Below, one piece after another: positions 1 to 8,042 of a DNA stretch of 64,000 nucleotides. The translations under genes were made by a program, and so were the position numbers. The stretch comes from JAKPQD01 sp029572965 (GTDB taxonomy: Bacteria; Bacteroidota; Bacteroidia; Bacteroidales; DTGW01): positions 1 through 64,000 of the forward strand of contig DAOSPF010000008.1 of the NCBI GenBank assembly GCA_035374585.1. The letters are read 5' to 3'. Under the pieces are notes generated by a model. It saw nothing but the letters and a program-made list of their open reading frames with translations. It searched no databases and was not told where the DNA came from. How positions within the stretch are numbered: the stretch's first letter is position 1; each line of letters begins with the position of its first letter.

Positions 1-1037
1 AGATATCTTACCAGAAATGGCATTCCGGCATTGATGTCTTTGTTGTTTTTTAGCCATTCTTCGATGTATAGCCTGAAAACCTGGGCATTGGTAATTTTAT
101 CATATATCCCGGGGCTGCTTTTTTCTATGGCACGTTCTACCAAAGGGTTTTTCTTAAATTCTTCAAGTTGTTGGTCGTTACAAAAAAAGATACTTTGCAT
201 GTCAATGTTTATAGATCTTTTTATACGTCTTCCTAATGAGATATCAAGCCCACGCCAGTTTAAAAATGATTCGTTGACGAAAGAATAGGTAGGAATAGTA
301 ACAATAGTCCGGTTAGCATTGTGAACCTTAACAGTGCTGAGTTTTATATCAATAACAGTGCCATCAGCTCCGCGGCTTGGCATTTCTATATAATCACCTA
401 CACGTAATATGTCGTTGGAGGAGATTTGAATACCTGCAACCAAACCCAGGATAGCATCTTTAAAAACAAACATCAAAACAGCTGCAAAGGCTGTCAATCC
501 TGCAAACAACGAACTCAGGTCTTTTTTTACCAAAATGGAGATTACCATCAACACACCGATAAAAATCACTATAGATTTGGCAGCCTGAATGTAACCCTTT
601 ATTGAACGTTGTTTGCCCATGGGGGTCATGTTGTATATATCATGCAAGGCATTGATAACAGCCATTATTACAGCTATAACAGCTAAAAGTATGTATATGT
701 TGGTTAAAGTAGCAATGGTATTGATAGCTACGTTGTACCCATATAATGCAATTGGCGTAAGTTTTGATATCACCAATGCCGGAGCCAGGTGAGATAAGCG
801 GTTGAATACGCCTTTTTCATAAAATACATCGTCATAGTCATTGGTGCTTTTATCTACCCACTTTTTGATGATAGAAATGATGATTTTTTTGGCCACAAAG
901 TTGGCCAACATTGCCATTAAAGCTATGGCTACTATGTTGGCCATAAGATTAAGAGAATGTGCTACTGTTGGTGATAGATGATGCGATAATATCAACTTTT
1001 CAAGAGAAACACTTAGTTCTTTCAGATAGTCATACAT
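1..1037 (-). CDS. MscS-family mechanosensitive ion channel (YbdG-like), 3' end outside window
   Basis: Read on the minus strand, an open frame runs from an ATG at 1037 to the window edge, about 345 codons without a stop; the C-terminus is missing. The translation has several hydrophobic segments (near residues 18-40, 95-120 and 135-155), then the pore helix and beta domain typical of MscS, rich in Gly and Ala around SLFAGLTAFAAVL, followed by IQISSNDILRVGDYIEMP. The later stretch RRIKRSINIDMQSI matches the YbdG/MscM branch as I remember it. Such inner-membrane channels release solutes on hypo-osmotic shock. The alternative ATG at 1033 is in a frame that stops at once. A terminator of the preceding minus-strand gene lies just upstream. 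Confidence 0.88.
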   Translation of the reverse strand, partial: MYDYLKELSVSLEKLILSHHLSPTVAHSLNLMANIVAIALMAMLANFVAKKIIISIIKKWVDKSTNDYDDVFYEKGVFNRLSHLAPALVISKLTPIALYGYNVAINTIATLTNIYILLAVIAVIMAVINALHDIYNMTPMGKQRSIKGYIQAAKSIVIFIGVLMVISILVKKDLSSLFAGLTAFAAVLMFVFKDAILGLVAGIQISSNDILRVGDYIEMPSRGADGTVIDIKLSTVKVHNANRTIVTIPTYSFVNESFLNWRGLDISLGRRIKRSINIDMQSIFFCNDQQLEEFKKNPLVERAIEKSSPGIYDKITNAQVFRLYIEEWLKNNKDINAGMPFLVRY

Positions 1038-1072
1038 AGCTTCTTATTTTTTTTGCAAAAGTAATCATTGCA

Positions 1073-1110
1073 TAAAAAAAGCACACATCTTGTTAAATGT
1101 ATGCTTTCTT
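1073..1110 (-). terminator. Rho-independent terminator after the FKBP pair
   Basis: Arms 1080-1088 and 1097-1105 pair on the minus strand over nine positions with one G-U wobble, and are followed in the minus direction by a run of seven T. It sits 14 bases past the stop of the FKBP lipoprotein gene and before the MscS gene. Confidence 0.7.
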
Positions 1111-1126
1111 TTTTTGTTAAAAAAGC

Positions 1127-1837
1127 TTATTGTTTTTTTGCTTCTTCTTTTTTCTGTTCGGGGGTTGAAATAGATAAAAGCTCAACTTCAAAAATTAATA
1201 ATGAGTTGGGTTTGATTTTCCCTTGAGGATTAGGGCCATAACCTAATTGCGATGGAATGTAGATTTTGTAGTTTGACCCCACTTTCATCAGTTGAAGGGC
1301 TTCTGAAAACCCCGGGATAACACCATTTACGGCAAATGTTATAGGCTCTTTGCGTTCGTATGAGCTGTCAAATACAGTGCCATCAATTAGTGTGCCCTTG
1401 TAATTGATGGTAACCATGTCCTCAGCTTTGGGGGTTGCCCCTGTGCCTTCTCTTAATACTTCATATTGCAAGCCGCTGGCGGTAGTGATAACACCTTTGC
1501 GTTCTTTGTTTTTCTTCAAAAATTCTTCATTTTTTTTCAATGAAGCTTCAGCTTGTTTTTTTTGAAGGTTTGTGAAATATTGTTGTAAGAACATTTGAAT
1601 TTGCTCTTGGGTCATCTTGTGTTCTTTTTTGGCCATTGCTTCCATAACGGCCTGTTTGAAAAGTTCAGCGTTAAAAGCCGGCATGTCAAGCGGTTGTAAA
1701 TTTGCACCTATTGAAACCCCAATGGCATAACTGGCACTGTCCACATCGTTACGGAGTTTTACAGTGCTTTTTTTATTACATGCACTTAATACTACCAACG
1801 AAATTGCTAAAATCGAAACTAAAAATTTTACTTTCAT
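1127..1837 (-). CDS. FKBP-type peptidyl-prolyl cis-trans isomerase, lipoprotein
   Basis: A 236-residue protein. Residues 1-20 form a lipoprotein signal with lipobox LSAC (Cys20), so it should be lipid-anchored in the envelope. A helical FKBP_N-like dimerisation region (about 25-110) precedes an FKBP_C domain (about 125-225) with the family signatures TINYKGTLIDGTVFDSS, GVIPGFSEALQLM and IPSQLGYG. The role inferred from the family is folding of periplasmic or outer-membrane proteins. It lies 26 bases downstream of a second FKBP gene of the same architecture on the same strand, probably a tandem duplication and one transcript. The Lys/Glu-rich tail (EQKKEEAKKQ) is unstructured. Confidence 0.93.
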   Translation of the reverse strand: MKVKFLVSILAISLVVLSACNKKSTVKLRNDVDSASYAIGVSIGANLQPLDMPAFNAELFKQAVMEAMAKKEHKMTQEQIQMFLQQYFTNLQKKQAEASLKKNEEFLKKNKERKGVITTASGLQYEVLREGTGATPKAEDMVTINYKGTLIDGTVFDSSYERKEPITFAVNGVIPGFSEALQLMKVGSNYKIYIPSQLGYGPNPQGKIKPNSLLIFEVELLSISTPEQKKEEAKKQ

Positions 1838-1863
1838 TGTTTTATATTTAAAAAAATTAATAA

Positions 1864-2562
1864 TTATTTATTTTCTGCAGGAGTTTGTTTTTCAACCGAA
1901 ATAAGCTCAATGTCGAATATCAATACACTGTTTGGCTCAATCTCGCTGCCGCGCATAATCTGCTCGCCATAAGCCAGTTCTGATGGAATGTACAAAATCC
2001 ATTTTGCCCCGGGTTTCATCAGTTGCAGGGCTTCGGTCCATCCGCTGATTACGCCATTTACGGCAAACTGCATAGGCTTGCCCCTTTGTATTGAGCTGTC
2101 AAATACTTTTCCGTTGATTAATTTCCCTTCATAATGGCAGGTAACCTTATCATTGATGGTAGGCGACTCTCCTTCGCCATTTGCAATCACTTTGTATTGC
2201 AAACCACTTGGAAGGGTTATTACGCCTTCTTTCTTTTTGTTTTCTTCAAGAAACTTGCGGCCTTCTGCCAGGTTTTTTTGCGTTTTGGCCTGAAATTGCT
2301 TCATCATAAAAGCTTGAATGAGTTGATTAGCAACTTCTTGCGATATTTTAGAGGTGCCACTAAGTTCAGCTTCCAAACCTTTTATAAAAGCTTCGTTATT
2401 TATTGCACTTACACCAGCTGCTTTTAGCGAATTGCCAAAATAAGTTCCCAAACAATACGATACAGAGTCAAGGTTGGTTTTTAATTCTTCTTTCTGTTTC
2501 TTTTGCGAAAAAGCATTGAAGGCAATGCTCCCAATAAATATAAAGGTCAGAATTTTTTTCAT
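1864..2562 (-). CDS. FKBP-type peptidyl-prolyl cis-trans isomerase, secreted
   Basis: A 232-residue protein read from the ATG at 2562. The frame is open back to 2613, but MKKILTFIFIGSIAFNAFSQ is a clean signal peptide and fixes the start. FKBP_N-like helices are followed by an FKBP_C domain with VTCHYEGKLINGKVFDSS, GVISGWTEALQLM and IPSELAYG. Unlike its neighbour it lacks a lipobox, so it is probably soluble in the periplasm. The two proteins share domain order and the same catalytic-domain motifs, consistent with duplication. It reads in the same direction as the upstream barrel gene, with a gap of about 95 bases. Confidence 0.92.
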   Translation of the reverse strand: MKKILTFIFIGSIAFNAFSQKKQKEELKTNLDSVSYCLGTYFGNSLKAAGVSAINNEAFIKGLEAELSGTSKISQEVANQLIQAFMMKQFQAKTQKNLAEGRKFLEENKKKEGVITLPSGLQYKVIANGEGESPTINDKVTCHYEGKLINGKVFDSSIQRGKPMQFAVNGVISGWTEALQLMKPGAKWILYIPSELAYGEQIMRGSEIEPNSVLIFDIELISVEKQTPAENK

Positions 2563-2657
2563 GTGTTTTTTTTTTACTATAAAACAGGTTATGTTCTTTA
2601 CAAAACGGCACAAAGGTATATTTTATTTGTTCATTTTGATATGGTTAGGACAATAAT

Positions 2658-5600
2658 TTACCAACCGGGGAATAAATTGAGGTTCAGGCCGGCATAGCTT
2701 TGCCAGTCTTTCATAAATGGGATGGAATAATATGGTTCGATGATTAACACCCCGAAAAGGTTAATGCGCAAAGAAACCCCATAGGTCATAAGCGGGTATC
2801 GGTAATAGTTTTCGTCTAAGCCATCAAACATATTATCCGGGCCAGATGTAGCCAGGTTTTTATAGTTGACTTTTAACGTTTCGTTTTTGTGGCGGTTAAG
2901 GGTAAGTTGGTCTATTTTACTCCAGGCTACACCAGCATCTGTAAAGAATGAAAGCTCGGAAACAAAGTATTTAAAAGGTATCAGGCATAACCGTTCGGGC
3001 CCGGTAAACGGGATCCTGAATTCAGCATTGGCTATGGCCAAACGGCTTCCAAACAGCATGGTTTGATTGGCCAGATAACTGTCTGCCCCGATAAATCCGT
3101 AAAACCCACGTACCAACCACGGCCATCCTAAGTACAACGACCTTATTACATTGTTTGTAGTCACATTGCCATATCTTCCCTGGTGATAAAGTCTGAAGGC
3201 AAAGCTGTAAGGGTTGATAAAGAAGTATTTCCGGTAATCTATCAATAAATTGGTAAAGTTTATCTTGCCAACATATTGGTCCACTTCGACCCTGAAGCGC
3301 TGTCCACGTAATGGCGAGGCTATGCCCATGTACGAATTGTCAAGTGTATAGGCTGTACTCACAGAGGCAATACCAAATCCCTTGTCTGTTGGCAGGTTCT
3401 TTTCGCGTCCAATCCAGGTTGAATATCCATAAATGCTTCCTATATATTTATCGCGTTCAAGATAAAAATTGTAATATGAATATGATATAGAAGCTTCTAT
3501 TCTTCGGGTTTGCGATAAAGGTTTTATAGCAAACAAAGCTATTGAGTTTTCAAAAATCCATTGCATATCTACATTTAGCACCGAAACCAGGTTGTCATCC
3601 ACACTGTCATTTGAATAGTAATAATTGCCATATTTGTATGGGATGTGCGAAAGTGAAGCACCCCAGTCTATCTTGTTTTTGTTGTTGATAAAGGCTACTG
3701 AGCCTCCAAAGTCCTGAATCTGCCCGTTTATGGCCAGGCTGGTATAAAGCTGGTAATTGCCTACTACATCACCAAAGAGCATGTCCACACTGCCCGACAT
3801 ACCTGTCCCATAATATGACCCCGCCGAAACGCCTACATTGGAGCCTCCTATGTAGTCCAATTGAAATTTTGAACGATAGGGGACCGGGATAATAGAGTCT
3901 TTGGGCAGGGTGCTTTTATCTATAGCCTCGCCCAGGTTGACATTGACTATGTCCTTGCCAATTCTTTTAAATGGAGGGAGTATAGCCGCATCAAAATTCA
4001 CTTCGTCTGTGTTTACTTTTACCGCTTTAAAATCATTGATATTAGCTTTGTAAAGATTATAATCTCCGTTCCAATAATAGGTATATATTATGTTTTGGTG
4101 GTTCATAGTGAGTGCTGGAGTAAAATGTGTCACCCCGCAAACTCCGGTTTGGGCATTGCTCAAACGCTTGGTTTCATTACTTGATACGTTGTAATGGTAC
4201 AAATTTCTTATGCCATTAGCGTCTGACAGAAAATACACATTGTCACCAGTTGAATCTATCTGGGCATTGAGGTTTTCTGCACCAGGAAATACCGGAAGTA
4301 CTTTTATTTCTTTTGTTTGAACGTCAAATATAGCTAATGAGTAACCTTTCTGGATGCCAGTTTGCCCTTCGGCCGGCCTATCGGTCGAATATACAATAAA
4401 ACGGCCGTCTTTTGACCACGAAGGCATCAAATTGCAATAAACGTCATTGGTCAAACGGAATGTTGTGTCTTTTTCTACCTGGTACGAATATAAATCTGTA
4501 ACACCTTCTTTTAAACCTGTAACTACAATACTTTTACCATCGGGTGACCATGCAGGGTTACTAAATGCGTCTATTGTTTTCAAGTCTTTTTCAGTTGAAT
4601 AGGCCGGATTGTTTATATCAATAATCAACAATCGGTTACGGCCTTTGCTAAAAGTAACAAATGCAAACTTCTTTCCATCCGGAGACCATGTACCGCCCGA
4701 TTCCAGGAAGTTGAAGTCGTCTATTTGGTTTTGTCTGATGGTGCTTGAGATTTTTTTTACAATTTTGCCCGTTTTAGCATCGGCCATAAAAAGGTCAAAG
4801 GTGAATAGGTCTTTTTCCGAAAGGAATATAACATATTTACCATCCGGGCTCAGCGACGGGGCTATATTGATGGCCCCGGAATTTTTGCGGTGCAGGATTT
4901 TTGTGCCGGTTGGCTGTTTGTCAGCTTTGGCTATGAACTTGCTGTAATATTGCTGCATGGAGTTTTTCCAGGCTTGCGAGAATGAACGTTCGTTCCATAT
5001 AGTTAGTGTCTCAAGGGCTTTGTCATATCCATACTTTGTAGTCAGGTCAAAAAGCGGTTTTATAATGGTGTCTCCATAGTAACCAGTAACAAAAGCCCAA
5101 AAAGCTTGTCCATACCTGTACGGAAAGTATTTATATGAGCGGCTCATGTCATCCAGCGTCGGAAAATCGTTGTTCAGAATGGCATCACGCATCCACATTG
5201 CAGTAAGCACGTCGGTACTCCCAATAGACAAGTATTCTGCCATACCTTCTATCATCCATAACGGTATATTTCGCATATTCCGTAGTTGAAGGCTGTCATC
5301 GCTAAGCAAAAAGTTGTATTGAAAAGCATGCACCAGCTCATGCCCTAAAACGTGGTCAGTTTGGGCAGCCGATTCCATCAAAGGCATTATTACCCTGTTT
5401 TTGAGCGATTCGGTTACCCCTCCTGTGCCAACGCCTATCAACCCGCTTACTGCATTGGTTTGCTGGAAGTCGGCATGGTTGGCATACAATATTACCGGGT
5501 TCTTTTCTTTAAAGGTGTCTGAAAATATCATAAAATGGCGTTCGTACCATTTTTCAGAAGCTGCCATAAAGGCATTTTTCACCGAATCGTTCTCTAAATA

Positions 5601-5777
5601 ATGATAAAGTTCAAAATGAGGACTAGTAAGGACTTTGTACTCAAAAATCTTGTAATCGGGCTTGTTGGGGCCATTAAAATACTGCCCATACCCATGTTGG
5701 GCGAGTAACAGATATGACCCGATGAAAACTATGAACCCCTTATATATATTGCTTTTAAAGCTATATTTATTTAACAC
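2658..5777 (-). CDS. Large envelope protein: HExxH peptidase-like domain, TolB/WD40-like propeller, outer-membrane barrel
   Basis: A 1039-residue protein with an N-terminal signal (about 14-32). Residues about 45-290 form a gluzincin-like domain: HELVH (His146, Glu147, His150) followed by EGMAEYL with Glu177 and Glu181, a usual place for the third zinc ligand. Residues about 290-600 contain repeated blades of the type APSLSPDGKYVIF, TWSPDGKKFAF and AWSPDGKSIVV, i.e. a TolB/DPP-IV-like beta-propeller. Residues about 640-1039 look like an Omp85/surface-antigen barrel ending in aromatic beta strands. It is probably anchored in the outer membrane. The substrate cannot be read from sequence. It is followed on the same strand by the FKBP pair, which may help fold it. 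Confidence 0.85.
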   Translation of the reverse strand: MLNKYSFKSNIYKGFIVFIGSYLLLAQHGYGQYFNGPNKPDYKIFEYKVLTSPHFELYHYLENDSVKNAFMAASEKWYERHFMIFSDTFKEKNPVILYANHADFQQTNAVSGLIGVGTGGVTESLKNRVIMPLMESAAQTDHVLGHELVHAFQYNFLLSDDSLQLRNMRNIPLWMIEGMAEYLSIGSTDVLTAMWMRDAILNNDFPTLDDMSRSYKYFPYRYGQAFWAFVTGYYGDTIIKPLFDLTTKYGYDKALETLTIWNERSFSQAWKNSMQQYYSKFIAKADKQPTGTKILHRKNSGAINIAPSLSPDGKYVIFLSEKDLFTFDLFMADAKTGKIVKKISSTIRQNQIDDFNFLESGGTWSPDGKKFAFVTFSKGRNRLLIIDINNPAYSTEKDLKTIDAFSNPAWSPDGKSIVVTGLKEGVTDLYSYQVEKDTTFRLTNDVYCNLMPSWSKDGRFIVYSTDRPAEGQTGIQKGYSLAIFDVQTKEIKVLPVFPGAENLNAQIDSTGDNVYFLSDANGIRNLYHYNVSSNETKRLSNAQTGVCGVTHFTPALTMNHQNIIYTYYWNGDYNLYKANINDFKAVKVNTDEVNFDAAILPPFKRIGKDIVNVNLGEAIDKSTLPKDSIIPVPYRSKFQLDYIGGSNVGVSAGSYYGTGMSGSVDMLFGDVVGNYQLYTSLAINGQIQDFGGSVAFINNKNKIDWGASLSHIPYKYGNYYYSNDSVDDNLVSVLNVDMQWIFENSIALFAIKPLSQTRRIEASISYSYYNFYLERDKYIGSIYGYSTWIGREKNLPTDKGFGIASVSTAYTLDNSYMGIASPLRGQRFRVEVDQYVGKINFTNLLIDYRKYFFINPYSFAFRLYHQGRYGNVTTNNVIRSLYLGWPWLVRGFYGFIGADSYLANQTMLFGSRLAIANAEFRIPFTGPERLCLIPFKYFVSELSFFTDAGVAWSKIDQLTLNRHKNETLKVNYKNLATSGPDNMFDGLDENYYRYPLMTYGVSLRINLFGVLIIEPYYSIPFMKDWQSYAGLNLNLFPGW

Positions 5778-5812
5778 AAACTCTCTTTTTTTTTCTATAA
5801 AAATGTAACTAA

Positions 5813-6493
5813 TTAACCAATTTCACTAAGTTTTAGTATCAATTCTTCATTATTAATTACAATTTTCTTGCCATCTAACCTAATCAACCCATCTTCTTTA
5901 AACTCAGACAATAGCCTGATAACGCTTTCAAGTGCCATCCCTGAAAGCTCAGCGATATCTTGGCGTGTAATGTGCGAAAATACATCAGTATTGTTAAACT
6001 CGCTGCTATTGAGATAAAGCAGAACGTCTGCCAATCTGCCATGCATCTGTTTAGTGCTCAAAGATGATATTTTTCTTATAATATATGCATATTTCTCCGA
6101 AATAGCATCAAAAATTATCTGGGCAAAACATGGGTTGCTGGTTATCAATTTAAATACAACTTCTTTAGGAATGATACAAACTTCGCTGTTAGTTAAGGCT
6201 GCGGCAGAATATTGGCAAAGATCTTTGCTAAATGAATTGATGCCAATAAAAGACCCCGGGGTCAGTATTTTCAATATAGCGTTTTTTTCGTTTCGGCGTT
6301 CTATAGATAATTTTACTAATCCGCTTTTTAGATAAAATATTTGTGTTGAACGTGTATTTTGTTTGAAGATTAGCTCTTTACGTTTGTAAAAAATCTCTGA
6401 TACTTCGTTTAACAAAAGACCTTGACCAGTGTCTTTTATACAAAGATAAAAAGGACAACCACTATAGCACTGATGGCATAATGTTGAATTCAT
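5813..6493 (-). CDS. Crp/Fnr-family transcriptional regulator with N-terminal Cys cluster
   Basis: A 226-residue protein with a cNMP-binding-fold effector domain (about 30-125, containing LKILTPGSFIGINSFS) and a C-terminal winged helix (about 165-220) with the Crp-type helix-turn-helix TRQDIAELSGMALESVIRLL. The first 20 residues hold four cysteines (Cys6, Cys9, Cys13, Cys18), recalling the cluster that binds [4Fe-4S] in FNR, though the spacing differs; other cysteines lie inside the effector domain. No cAMP-specific motif is evident. I infer redox or NO/oxygen sensing; the ligand is unproven. It is divergent from the kinase gene, with a shared 178-base intergenic region, and close to the PFOR gene. 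Confidence 0.87.
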   Translation of the reverse strand: MNSTLCHQCYSGCPFYLCIKDTGQGLLLNEVSEIFYKRKELIFKQNTRSTQIFYLKSGLVKLSIERRNEKNAILKILTPGSFIGINSFSKDLCQYSAAALTNSEVCIIPKEVVFKLITSNPCFAQIIFDAISEKYAYIIRKISSLSTKQMHGRLADVLLYLNSSEFNNTDVFSHITRQDIAELSGMALESVIRLLSEFKEDGLIRLDGKKIVINNEELILKLSEIG

Positions 6494-6671
6494 GTTTCTT
6501 GTATAATTAAAAATGATAAAAGTTTCAGTTTTTGCCCTGGATGCTAAAACTTACTATAAATATACACAAACTTTCCTATTTTCAAGTAAAATATGAGTTT
6601 TAAAAAATGACAAAATGTAAAAAAAGATTCTTAACTTCACATTAGTACGAGTAGTTTATAAAAGAAATTTT

Positions 6672-7712
6672 ATGATAAACACTCTTAAAAATATTAGCTT
6701 TCATATACAAGGTTTTTTGCTTTTTTTTGATATTGATTGTACCCTGGTGTTTTGCAATGATGATAGTTTTGTGCCCGGGCTGATAGGGAAAAAAATTGGC
6801 GAGCACGAAATTTCGTCAGAAAAAAAGCTTCTTATTAACAAAAACAGAAAGGTTTGCACCGTTCCGCAAACTGCCACTGTCAATATTGAAAATGTCAGGT
6901 ATGAAACAGCTCTTTTTACCTGCGAAAACGGTGAAAACGAAACATCAGGTTACATATTGATTGTTAGGGCTCAAAAAGAGAATAGAAATGGGGAAGATCA
7001 TTACTTTGATGATGTTTCAAATTTGTTTTTGTCTAATATTGCTCACGAAATCCGTACGCCGCTTAATGGTATTATTGGTTTTGCTGAGTTGCTCTCTAAA
7101 AAAGATTTCCCGGTGGGGAAAATACGTGAATATGCCCAGATTATACATAGCAATGGCAATTATCTCTTCAAGCTCATTACTGACTTGCTTGATTTGTCGC
7201 GTATAGAAGCTGGTAAGCTTACATTGTTCAAAAGCCAGTTTAGCCTAAACCGTTTGCTTTACGATTTGCAGTTGTTTTTTATGCTCGACATGAAAAATCG
7301 CAATAAAAGCCATATTAGCTTTAAGCTATCTCTTGAGTTGCCCGATGGGAGCGATTTTATCACTGCCGATGAGCTCCGAATCAAGCAGGTACTGATTAAC
7401 CTTATTGGCAACGCTATAAAATTTACCGAACAAGGCACTATTACTGTTGGCTATAAGTTAGCCACCAAAGATATGTTGGAGTTTTTTGTTCAGGATTCGG
7501 GTATTGGGATGCCCTCATCTATGACAGAGAAAATTTTCGGCCGCTTCGTCCAAGCCAATGATAAAATAGCCTTTACTCACGGGGGGACAGGTTTAGGATT
7601 GGCTATAGCTAAAGAATTTGTTGAGTTGCATGGAGGTAAAATTTGGGTAGAAAGTAAAGAAGGCTGTGGTGCTACTTTTTATTTTACCCTGCCTTTGTTT
7701 TTTCCTTCTTGA
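6672..7712 (+). CDS. Soluble sensor histidine kinase
   Basis: A 346-residue protein without transmembrane segments. Residues 1-110 look like a small PAS-like sensor and contain four cysteines (Cys23, Cys28, Cys62, Cys84). HisKA follows with the H-box NIAHEIRTPLNG (phospho-acceptor His125), then HATPase_c with N-box LIGNAIKFTEQG (about 240-255), G1 DSGIGM (about 274), F-box IFGRFVQAN and G2 GGTGLGLAIAKEF. It therefore autophosphorylates and should pass phosphate to a response regulator, but no regulator gene is adjacent; the nearest in the window is at 51.5 kb. Divergent from the Crp/Fnr gene. The Cys content suggests redox or metal sensing, which is inference. Confidence 0.92.
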   Translation: MINTLKNISFHIQGFLLFFDIDCTLVFCNDDSFVPGLIGKKIGEHEISSEKKLLINKNRKVCTVPQTATVNIENVRYETALFTCENGENETSGYILIVRAQKENRNGEDHYFDDVSNLFLSNIAHEIRTPLNGIIGFAELLSKKDFPVGKIREYAQIIHSNGNYLFKLITDLLDLSRIEAGKLTLFKSQFSLNRLLYDLQLFFMLDMKNRNKSHISFKLSLELPDGSDFITADELRIKQVLINLIGNAIKFTEQGTITVGYKLATKDMLEFFVQDSGIGMPSSMTEKIFGRFVQANDKIAFTHGGTGLGLAIAKEFVELHGGKIWVESKEGCGATFYFTLPLFFPS

Positions 7713-8042
7713 CCAGAACTGATAAATAACAATGTTCATTTTTTTATAAGGAATATAATTTTCCAAAATTAAGTTTAGAAAATATCTAATTGGATAATTA
7801 TTTGTATTTCAATATTTTAATTCAATTAAGTACGGCAAAAAATAGCTTTCTATTGGGTTAAAATATTTGTAACAGGTTTTTATTATTTCTGTTTCAATGG
7901 GTGCTTTATGCATTATTTAAAATGAATATAATTAAGCACTCACGGTTTGAATTTTTATACAATATATTTCATTTTCACTTACCTTTGTGCCCTGTTAAAA
8001 ATAAAATTTTTACAATTCGTTTTATATAAAAACAATAATAAT
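7713..8042. other. Intergenic leader of the PFOR gene
   Basis: This 330-base AT-rich stretch has no convincing coding frame. The frame of the downstream gene is open back to 7947, but that extension encodes an unrelated hydrophobic and Asn-rich stretch. A Bacteroidetes -7-like box TACCTTTG lies at 7980-7987, about 55 bases before the ATG; no TTTG is found at the right -33 spacing, so the promoter call is tentative. Confidence 0.5.
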
